Source: an uncultured Clostridia bacterium (lineage in GTDB: Bacteria > Bacillota > Clostridia > Christensenellales > Aristaeellaceae). From it: a stretch of 5,220 bases of DNA. The stretch covers positions 1 to 5,220 of the forward strand of contig CAMOIA010000132.1 of NCBI GenBank assembly GCA_946615785.1. Reading direction: 5' to 3'. Both the position numbers and the translations under genes were made by a program. Below, piece by piece: positions 1 to 5,220 of the stretch. Under the pieces are notes generated by a model. That model saw nothing but the letters and a program-made list of their open reading frames with translations. It ran no database searches and had not been told where the DNA came from. Every line of letters begins with the position of its first letter. Position 1 is the first letter of the stretch.

Positions 1-567
1 GACGAAAACAAATTCGTCCTCGGCCTGATCTCCCGCCTGACGGATCAGAAGGGCCTGGATCTGATCAACGCCGCCTTTACCCGGATCCTGGATGAAAACG
101 TCCAGGTGGTCATTCTGGGCACGGGCGATCCGCGCTATGAAAACGCCTTCCGCTATTTTGAGAACACCTATCGGGGACAGGTCTGCGCCTATATCAAATA
201 CGACGAGAGCCTCGCCCATCAGATTTATGCCGGGTCCGACGCCCTGCTGGTGCCCAGCCTGTTTGAGCCCTGCGGGCTGACGCAGCTGATTGCCATGCGC
301 TACGGCACCGTGCCCATCGTGCGCGAAACCGGCGGATTGAAGGACACCGTTGAGCCTTACAACCAAAATACCGGCGAGGGCAACGGCTTCACCTTTGATC
401 ACTATCAGGCGGACCTGCTGCTGGATGCCGTCAAGCGGGCCGAGGAAGTGTACGCGCACGACCGCGACCGCTGGAACGCCGTCGTCATCCGCGATATGGA
501 AAAGGACGTTTCCTGGGGACATTCGGCAGAGCTGTACCTGAAGCTGTATGCGGACCTGAAGGGATAA
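1..567 (+). CDS. glgA: Glycogen synthase (ADP-glucose), C-terminal half, copy 1; 5' end outside the window
   Basis: This is the last 188 codons of an ADP-glucose:alpha-1,4-glucan glucosyltransferase (GT5, GT-B fold), which elongates glycogen in the cytoplasm. The frame is open from base 1, so the N-terminal domain lies upstream of the window; the Met codon at 106 is internal. Visible hallmarks of the C-terminal Rossmann domain are SRLTDQKG (residues 11-18 of the fragment; Arg12 and Lys17 correspond to E. coli Arg300/Lys305 in the ADP-glucose site), LFEPCGLTQ (87-95; Glu89 is the conserved catalytic-site Glu, E. coli Glu377) and ETGGLKDTV (109-117). The protein ends right after the usual final helix (SWGHSAELYLKLYADLKG, TAA stop), so this copy has the standard GlgA length at its C-terminus with no added domain. 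It converges on the minus-strand gene run. Family assignment is very secure; operon partners upstream cannot be seen. Confidence 0.97.
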   Translation, partial: DENKFVLGLISRLTDQKGLDLINAAFTRILDENVQVVILGTGDPRYENAFRYFENTYRGQVCAYIKYDESLAHQIYAGSDALLVPSLFEPCGLTQLIAMRYGTVPIVRETGGLKDTVEPYNQNTGEGNGFTFDHYQADLLLDAVKRAEEVYAHDRDRWNAVVIRDMEKDVSWGHSAELYLKLYADLKG

Positions 568-664
568 CAGCCTCAGCGTACGATCCATCAGGCTGATTCT
601 CATTGACCGAACCGCACAGCTGAATAGAAACGCCATCCTGTTTACGGTCATCATCCATGAAACA

Positions 665-697
665 GACAAGGGCTGCCAATCTGCGGCAGCCCTTGTC
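665..697. terminator. Perfect 13-bp inverted repeat between convergent genes, probable bidirectional terminator
   Basis: Left arm GACAAGGGCTGCC (665-677), 7-nt loop (678-684) and right arm GGCAGCCCTTGTC (685-697) pair without mismatch. The hairpin lies 6 nt beyond the Nudix gene's stop on the minus strand and 97 nt beyond the glgA copy 1 stop on the plus strand, which is where a shared terminator between converging units is expected. Read on the minus strand, the stem is followed by TGTTTC, a weak T-rich tail; on the plus strand it is followed by ATGCGG, with no T run. It is therefore a better intrinsic terminator for the minus-strand run than for glgA. The rest of the 568-703 gap shows no gene. 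Confidence 0.75.
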
Positions 698-703
698 ATG
701 CGG

Positions 704-1147
704 TTACCCCTCACCACGGTTCACTGACCGCTGAACACGATCCCTATCGAAAAAGTTCAGAAGGCTCTGCGCCGCCTGCACGTCGGCAGGACACAGCCGC
801 AGGGCTTTGATTTCATCCGGCGCGAAAAAGCAGGCCTTTTCGTGCTCGAGCACTTCCATCTTTCCGCCTTCGATACGGCAGATGTAGACTTCCATGGAAA
901 GGCGGAACGACGGATAATCCATTTCCACAACGCAAAGCCGCTCTTTGGCATGCACGTCAAGACACAGTTCTTCCCGGATTTCCCTTTCCACCGCCTGGGC
1001 CGCCGTTTCGCCCGGCTCGACCTTTCCGCCCGGAAACTCCCAGTATCCCTTCCATTCGCCGCTCGCGCGCCTGCACAAAAGCACCCGGCCGTTTTCAAGA
1101 ATCGCGGCCGCGCCGACGGCGACGGTTTTTCTGATCGCTTCGCTCAT
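704..1147 (-). CDS. MutT-type Nudix hydrolase (8-oxo-dGTP diphosphatase-like)
   Basis: A 147-residue Nudix hydrolase. The family hydrolyses nucleoside diphosphate-X compounds; the MutT branch removes oxidised dGTP from the nucleotide pool in the cytoplasm. The Nudix box (Gx5Ex7REUxEExGU) runs from Gly41 to Leu63, with Glu47 and the metal-binding core REIREE (55-60). It deviates in one place: the Gly near the end of the box is Cys62. The preceding YWEFPGGKVEPGE (35-47) is typical of MutT/NudG-like enzymes, and length is normal for the group (about 130-150). The ATG lies only 2 nt past the stop of the dipeptidase gene and no Shine-Dalgarno sequence is visible upstream, so translation is probably coupled to that gene. 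It is the last gene before the terminator hairpin. Substrate is uncertain: 8-oxo-dGTP, a (deoxy)CTP derivative or another nucleotide are all possible, so no gene symbol is given. Confidence 0.93.
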   Translation of the reverse strand: MSEAIRKTVAVGAAAILENGRVLLCRRASGEWKGYWEFPGGKVEPGETAAQAVEREIREELCLDVHAKERLCVVEMDYPSFRLSMEVYICRIEGGKMEVLEHEKACFFAPDEIKALRLCPADVQAAQSLLNFFDRDRVQRSVNRGEG

Positions 1148-1149
1148 CG

Positions 1150-2613
1150 TTACGCGTCCGAACGGGAGAAAGCGTTCTTCATGCCCATGCTGGCCTCAAA
1201 CAGCACCTTTGAAAGCAGCTTTTGCGTTTCTGCCTGCACCGCGTCAGAAAGCTTCTGGTTTCTATCCGCCAGGAAGGCACTCAGATGCTCCAGGTTCTGC
1301 TCCGCAAGGGCGTCGCCTTCGTTGATCATCTGATGTCCGAGGGCGTGGATCTGTTTCTGATACCGTTCGATCCAGCTGGAGCATTTCGCATAATGCGCGT
1401 CGGCGAGCGCCGCGACGAGGCGGTTGCACCAGTAGAAGCTCTCTGTCGTGACCTCTTCGCCGGTATTGGCAAAATAAGCCGGCGTCGTATCGACGTTGGC
1501 ATAGAAGGGCACAAAGGCATTAAACGGGTTGGAGCCCATCGCGATCCATTGCAGGGAGCGGTATCCTTCCGGCAGATCCGGCCTGATCTGGGTCAGCGCC
1601 ACGAAGTTGTTCCGGTTGATGCCGATCACCCGGTACTTTCCCTGCTGGGTGGGGTCCATATGCTTTCCGTACGGATCAAACGGCGTTCCCTGATAATGGG
1701 ACGAAAGCACGTACTTGATATCTTCCGGCGTGATCTTCTTCTCCGGCACCAGGCACCAGGGAAGGTCGTCCGAATCCGGCCTGAAATACGCCTCCGGGCC
1801 GTCCCAGCTTTCCGTACGCGGGTTGAAATACCGCCCCATAAACCAGGCCCTCGGGGTGTTGTACACATGGTCCGCGTCGTCCCGGCTGCCGAAGGCCGCG
1901 CGGGCGTCGAAGGCTTCCTCTTGGGATAGATCGCCTTCTTCCATGGCGAGGTTCAGATGGTTCCTGCGGATGAAATCCGCCAGATCCTTTGAGCACAGAT
2001 GCGCCTTGCCTTCATGCAGCGCGTCCTTCAGGTCGAAGACGTCGATGCCCTGCTGGTTCGGCATCATCACATAAGCGTCGTCCGGCACGCGTTTGGCCAT
2101 CCAGTGGTGTCCGCCGATGGTTTCAAACCACCAGATTTCGTCCCGGTCCTGGAAGCCGATGCCGTTCATTTCATACGTTCCGTAGGTTTCAAGAAGCTCT
2201 CCAAGGCGAAGAACGCCTTCCCTGGCGGAATGAATATAGGGAAGAACGATCGTCAGAAGGTCTTCCTCGCCGATACCGCTCTTCACCAGGGGGTCCGCGC
2301 CGAGGACCCTTGGATTGGATGTGATGGTTTCCGTTTCCGACATGGCGACGTTGCAGGTGTTCACGCCTGCCTCTCCCCAGACGCCGGACGTCGGAAGGGC
2401 GTTTGGCACAGCGGTATACCGCATGGGATTGTCCGGAAGCGGGATGACGGCTTTGGAAATGACGCTTTGATACACCTTCGGCTGGTCCTCCGGACGCACC
2501 ACGATAAACTTCTTTTCGCTGAAATGACCGGCGCCGGAATCCTCGTTCCGCGCCATCATGGTGGAACCGTCGTAAGACGCCTTGCGGCCCACCAGGATCG
2601 TTGTACAGGGCAT
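1150..2613 (-). CDS. C69-family dipeptidase (PepD-like, Ntn hydrolase)
   Basis: A 487-residue dipeptidase of MEROPS family C69 (the PepD/PepDA group of Lactobacillus), which cleaves a broad range of dipeptides in the cytoplasm. The N-terminus MPCTTILVG carries the family's nucleophile, Cys3, which in related N-terminal-nucleophile enzymes becomes the catalytic N-terminal residue after processing. Family motifs follow: YDGSTMMARNEDS (14-26), NVAMSETET (88-96), WWFETIGGHHWMAKR (161-175), MMPNQQG (183-189) and the C-terminal block LQWIAMGSNPFNAFVPFY (354-371). There is no signal peptide or membrane segment. Length fits the family (about 470-490). The ATG start is well supported: GGAGG lies 8 nt upstream and the family's conserved N-terminus begins there. 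It starts 24 nt after the glycogen synthase stop and ends 2 nt before the Nudix gene, consistent with cotranscription. The link with glycogen metabolism is not explained by known function; peptide scavenging is the plain interpretation. Confidence 0.95.
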   Translation of the reverse strand: MPCTTILVGRKASYDGSTMMARNEDSGAGHFSEKKFIVVRPEDQPKVYQSVISKAVIPLPDNPMRYTAVPNALPTSGVWGEAGVNTCNVAMSETETITSNPRVLGADPLVKSGIGEEDLLTIVLPYIHSAREGVLRLGELLETYGTYEMNGIGFQDRDEIWWFETIGGHHWMAKRVPDDAYVMMPNQQGIDVFDLKDALHEGKAHLCSKDLADFIRRNHLNLAMEEGDLSQEEAFDARAAFGSRDDADHVYNTPRAWFMGRYFNPRTESWDGPEAYFRPDSDDLPWCLVPEKKITPEDIKYVLSSHYQGTPFDPYGKHMDPTQQGKYRVIGINRNNFVALTQIRPDLPEGYRSLQWIAMGSNPFNAFVPFYANVDTTPAYFANTGEEVTTESFYWCNRLVAALADAHYAKCSSWIERYQKQIHALGHQMINEGDALAEQNLEHLSAFLADRNQKLSDAVQAETQKLLSKVLFEASMGMKNAFSRSDA

Positions 2614-2621
2614 GCTGTTTT

Positions 2622-2626
2622 CCTCC
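2622..2626 (-). promoter_or_regulatory. Ribosome binding site of the C69 dipeptidase gene
   Basis: On the minus strand, GGAGG followed by AAAACAGC precedes the ATG at 2613, a near-ideal Shine-Dalgarno sequence with 8-nt spacing. It sits in the 24-nt gap after the glycogen synthase stop and fixes the dipeptidase start. It also shows that the two genes are translated from independent initiation sites. Confidence 0.85.
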
Positions 2627-2637
2627 GGTTATGAATT

Positions 2638-4458
2638 TCAGGGTTCTGTGAATGAAAGGATATCCTTGATTTCGTGCCCTTTCGCAAGGTTTCCGCGAAT
2701 CTGGAACTGGCCGCTCAAAAACAGCGTGTCCAGGTTCTTTTTGCCGTTCAGGATATCCAGCAGATTGTCATAGCTGCTTTCGATCGTCGCGTCCGCCTCC
2801 CGGCAGGAAACGGGCTGGAAGGAAATTTCTCCGTTTTCAATGCGGATATGAAACACGCCTTCGCAGGCGCCGTAGAGGCGCATTTCGATCTTCCGTTCAT
2901 AATCCGCCTTCAATCGTTCTGGGTGCCGGGCGCGGTTTTGCTCAAAGGACTTCTGGTACGCTTCGGTCAGCGTACGGTAGCCCTCTTCAAATGCGACCCT
3001 GCCGCTTGAAGCCTCGGGCGCCAGGTCCGCATACATGCGGTCGTACTGGTGCGCGCTCCGTGCCCAGGAAAGATCCTTCGTCATGCAGCGCCTGCGAAGC
3101 TTTTGAAAGGTTTCCGGATCGCAGAAATACACCCGCATGGCCTGCAGGATGGCAAGATAGAGGTATTTCCCGCTGTATTCGCTGAAGGAAAAGCCGTCGC
3201 CATGACCGTCGAATTCACTGTAGCCGCGCACGCTGTCCTTCAGCCCGCCGGTTTCGTGCACGACCGGGACGGTTCCAAAGCGCATCGCCATCATCTGGCT
3301 CAATCCGCAGGGTTCAAAGCGCGAAGGCATCAGGTAGAGATCCGCGCCGGCATACACGCAGAGCGCAAGGTCGTCGTGGTATTCATCCGTAAAGCCGATC
3401 TGCCCGGGCCAGCGCTGCGCCGCCCAGCGGAAGTAATCCGCATAGTGCTGATCGCCCTGTCCGTAGACGATGAGCTGTGCGCCAAGATCCATCATGCCCG
3501 GGAGCACCTGCTTGATGATTTCGATCCCCTTCTGCTCGACAAGCCTTGCGACAAAGGCGAAGAGCGGCCAGTCCGGCTCCTGATTCAGGCCGAACCGCTC
3601 CTGGATATACCGCTTGCAGACCGCCTTCCCGCGCATGTCCGAAACGCCAAAGCGCTCCGGAATCCCTTCCGCCTTGGAAGGATCGTACAGATCCATGTCG
3701 ATGCCGTTGAGGATCCCGCAGAGCTTGCCGTCCACCATATCGGCCACGCCCTGCAGGCCGTGCCCGTACTTTGCGGAATGCAGCTCGCGGGCATAATTGG
3801 GCGATACGGTCGAAACCGCGTCCGCCATCATCATGGCGCCCTTCATCAGGTTGATGTCCCTTCGGCCCTCGTAGATATACCCGAGTCCGCCGTCATACCA
3901 TCCGCTGTCCAGCCCGAAGGTGCCCTCCAGCAGATCCGCGCTGAACTGGCCCTGGTAAGCGATGTTGTGGATGGTATACACGGTGCGCAGCTTTTTCAAT
4001 TCCGGTTTCGAAGCCTGCGCGTCCTTCAGATAAATCACGGTCAGGGCCGTTTCCCAGTCGTTGCAGTGAATGATCTGCGGCCTGACGACGTAATCATCCA
4101 GAAAATCAAGCACGGCATGACTGAAAAACGCAAAGCGAAGGGCGTCGTCGTCATAGCCGTAGAGCCTGGGCCGGTCAAAAAACTGATCGCATTCCAGAAA
4201 ATACTGGGTGACGCCAAGGTAAACGAACTGATAGAGGGTAAAGGAGGCCTTGCGCCATCCCACCTGGACGTCCCTCGACCCTTTCCGGGTCAGCTGATCG
4301 CCGTACCGATCGCGCACACAGGCGTACAGAGGGGAAACAACATGTACCTCGTCGCCGCCCGCATTCAAAGCCGCGGGCAGCGACCCTGCCACGTCAGCAA
4401 GTCCGCCGGATTTGCTGAATGGAGCGCATTCACTTGTGACAAACAGTACTTTTTTCAC
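2638..4458 (-). CDS. glgA: Glycogen synthase copy 2 with C-terminal SCP2-like domain
   Basis: A 606-residue ADP-glucose-dependent glycogen synthase (GT5, GT-B fold) with an additional domain. Core motifs seen: SKSGGLADV (15-23; the KxGG ADP-glucose motif with Lys16), HCNDWETAL (131-139), YTIHNIAYQG (161-170; His164 corresponds to E. coli His161), ARLVEQKG (304-311; Arg305, Lys310), SRFEPCGLSQ (379-388; Glu382) and ETGGLKDSV (402-410). A normal GlgA is about 480 residues and would end near 479. Here a charged helical linker (about 485-520) leads into residues 520-606, which read as an SCP2 sterol-carrier-like fold: GVFHIRIENGEISF (534-547), ADATIESSYDNLLDILNG (555-572) and LFLSGQFQIRGN (579-590). 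The GTG start at 4458 is chosen because family homology begins there and a G-rich Shine-Dalgarno sequence precedes it. An in-frame TTG at 4518 would add 20 unrelated residues and overlap the upstream gene. The DWE tripeptide replaces the more usual DWH or DWQ. The enzyme call is secure; the extra domain is recognised by pattern only. Confidence 0.95.
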   Translation of the reverse strand: MKKVLFVTSECAPFSKSGGLADVAGSLPAALNAGGDEVHVVSPLYACVRDRYGDQLTRKGSRDVQVGWRKASFTLYQFVYLGVTQYFLECDQFFDRPRLYGYDDDALRFAFFSHAVLDFLDDYVVRPQIIHCNDWETALTVIYLKDAQASKPELKKLRTVYTIHNIAYQGQFSADLLEGTFGLDSGWYDGGLGYIYEGRRDINLMKGAMMMADAVSTVSPNYARELHSAKYGHGLQGVADMVDGKLCGILNGIDMDLYDPSKAEGIPERFGVSDMRGKAVCKRYIQERFGLNQEPDWPLFAFVARLVEQKGIEIIKQVLPGMMDLGAQLIVYGQGDQHYADYFRWAAQRWPGQIGFTDEYHDDLALCVYAGADLYLMPSRFEPCGLSQMMAMRFGTVPVVHETGGLKDSVRGYSEFDGHGDGFSFSEYSGKYLYLAILQAMRVYFCDPETFQKLRRRCMTKDLSWARSAHQYDRMYADLAPEASSGRVAFEEGYRTLTEAYQKSFEQNRARHPERLKADYERKIEMRLYGACEGVFHIRIENGEISFQPVSCREADATIESSYDNLLDILNGKKNLDTLFLSGQFQIRGNLAKGHEIKDILSFTEP

Positions 4459-4463
4459 TTTGT

Positions 4464-4472
4464 CTCCCCCCC
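4464..4472 (-). promoter_or_regulatory. G-rich ribosome binding site fixing the GTG start of glgA copy 2
   Basis: The minus strand reads AAGGGGGGGAG, then ACAAA, then GTG (4458-4456). The GGAG end of this tract is spaced 5 nt from the GTG, suitable for initiation. The site falls in the 25-nt gap between the SH3b gene stop and glgA, which supports the GTG over the in-frame TTG at 4518. The seven-G run (4466-4472) is a homopolymer where sequencing length errors are possible, but as it lies outside the coding region such an error would not shift a frame. Confidence 0.7.
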
Positions 4473-4483
4473 TTATCGTCCGC

Positions 4484-5220
4484 TTATCGGGTCCAGGAAA
4501 AGGCAGCCGTTTCTTCAAGGCTTTTCAGTTCGACCCATCCGTTGAATCCGCTGGCTTCCGTGACCGTTATCGCCGCCCAGCCGCTGTCGTCAAACCCGTA
4601 AACGAGCACGTGGGTGCCCGCGCTCAGCGTCGTCGAGCCCGCCGTATCGCCCGGACGCGTGCACAGCAAAGCTCCGCCCGCTGCGACGGTGGTTTCGGGC
4701 ATGGCGGTCTGGGTCAGCTTGGCTTTCAGGTATTCGGTGCTCATCCAGCCCTCCAGGTTCATCACCTTCACCCTCGCCCATTCGCGCATGGCGTCAAAGC
4801 CGGTCACCAGGACCTGCGTTCCTCCGTAAAACTTGGCGAAAGAGACAGCCGTGGCCGTCGGGTTTTTCCTCAGGTTCAGCCGGTCGGAAGGATTCGGGTT
4901 ATACACATAGTAGATTCCGGTTTTTCCGCTGTAGATTTCATCCGGGGTCGTCAGCAGCAGGGGCGTAAACAAAGGGGCCTTCGCAAAATAGTATTCGTGA
5001 TCGTACATGATCTGCAGCCAGCCCTCGGGAAGCACGCCGATCGCATAGGCGGTCTGCTGGTTTTTGAGCGTCAGGACTACCTTGCTGTTCTCCGTGTTTG
5101 GAGAAGTGCGCAGGTTCGCGCCCGTGCCGCCCTCGTTGCGGACGGTGACCAGCTTGATGTCCCTTTCTTTGGTCTCGGTCCCGGGCTGAAGGTATTCAAT
5201 ATCCACGTAGCCGGTCATGG
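4484..5220 (-). CDS. Multi-SH3b-domain protein, C-terminal part; 5' end outside the window
   Basis: At least 244 residues of a protein built from bacterial SH3 (SH3b) modules. Numbering from the first in-frame Met (5218), the units are: the tail of one module (GYVDIEYLQPG, 3-13); a complete module at about 20-84 (ANLRTSPNTENSKV ... GWLQIMYDHEYYFAKAPLF); another at about 100-165 (RLNLRKNPTATAVS ... GGTQVLV ... GWMSTEYLKA); and a diverged one at about 174-235 (LLCTRPGDTAGSTT ... AGTHVLVYGF ... GWVELKSL). The Met at 5218 lies inside the closing motif of a module, so it is unlikely to be the true start and the gene continues beyond the window. SH3b repeats commonly bind cell-wall peptides or serve as spacers in exported proteins, so an envelope location is likely, but any signal peptide is out of view. 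No enzymatic domain is visible. The TAA stop lies 25 nt before the glgA GTG. Function unknown. Confidence 0.88.
   Translation of the reverse strand, partial: MTGYVDIEYLQPGTETKERDIKLVTVRNEGGTGANLRTSPNTENSKVVLTLKNQQTAYAIGVLPEGWLQIMYDHEYYFAKAPLFTPLLLTTPDEIYSGKTGIYYVYNPNPSDRLNLRKNPTATAVSFAKFYGGTQVLVTGFDAMREWARVKVMNLEGWMSTEYLKAKLTQTAMPETTVAAGGALLCTRPGDTAGSTTLSAGTHVLVYGFDDSGWAAITVTEASGFNGWVELKSLEETAAFSWTR

Noticed and set aside
568..595. Short inverted repeat CAGCCT ... AGGCTG right after the glgA copy 1 stop
   Set aside because: Only a 6-bp stem with a 16-nt loop and no T run; too weak to call a terminator, especially next to the 13-bp hairpin downstream.
485..679. A 64-codon minus-strand frame overlapping the end of glgA copy 1 and the intergenic gap
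   Set aside because: It starts inside the terminator hairpin, has no clear ribosome binding site, and most of it is antisense to glgA.
1222..1929. A 235-codon plus-strand frame, and other long plus-strand frames at 842-1333 and 1999-2634
   Set aside because: All lie antisense to the dipeptidase and Nudix genes and have low-complexity, Arg/His/Pro-rich translations typical of shadow frames.
4459..4518. In-frame TTG start adding 20 residues to glgA copy 2
   Set aside because: GlgA homology starts at the GTG (KKVLFVTSE), a G-rich Shine-Dalgarno sequence sits just before that GTG, and the TTG start would overlap the SH3b gene by 35 nt.
3049..4545. A 498-codon open frame on the plus strand
   Set aside because: It lies opposite glgA copy 2 over nearly its whole length. 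The glgA frame is strongly conserved with family motifs, whereas the plus-strand translation resembles no known family and has no convincing ribosome binding site. Long antisense frames are expected in GC-rich coding DNA.

Overview
This 5.2-kb, GC-rich window is bacterial, with intact frames packed almost end to end. The organism is most likely an uncultured gut-type Firmicute (Clostridia, perhaps near Christensenellales or Oscillospirales). That placement is an inference. It rests on Clostridia-like GlgA sequences, a cytoplasmic C69/PepD-type dipeptidase, GGAGG-type ribosome binding sites and a multi-SH3b protein; no rRNA or other marker gene is present.

Layout: on the + strand, the window opens inside the C-terminal half of a glycogen synthase (glgA copy 1, 1-567). 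A 136-bp convergent intergenic region follows, containing a perfect 13-bp stem hairpin (665-697) that probably serves as a terminator. Everything else is one tightly packed minus-strand gene run, read from right to left: a multi-SH3b-domain protein whose N-terminus lies beyond the right edge (5220-4484), a second and different glycogen synthase carrying an extra C-terminal domain (4458-2638), a C69-family dipeptidase (2613-1150), and a MutT-type Nudix hydrolase (1147-704). Gaps between these genes are 25, 24 and 2 nt, which suggests one transcript whose promoter is outside the window.

The most notable feature is the second glycogen synthase. It has a complete GT5 catalytic core of about 480 residues with the expected ADP-glucose-site motifs. 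A helical linker and an SCP2 (sterol carrier protein 2)-like lipid-binding domain of about 85 residues follow. Two glgA copies with different architectures, lying on opposite strands within 2.1 kb of each other, suggest the second copy has a specialised role. How the minus-strand genes work together is not obvious: polysaccharide synthesis, dipeptide hydrolysis, nucleotide sanitation and an SH3b envelope-type protein do not form a known pathway. I see no mobile element, CRISPR array, tRNA or rRNA.
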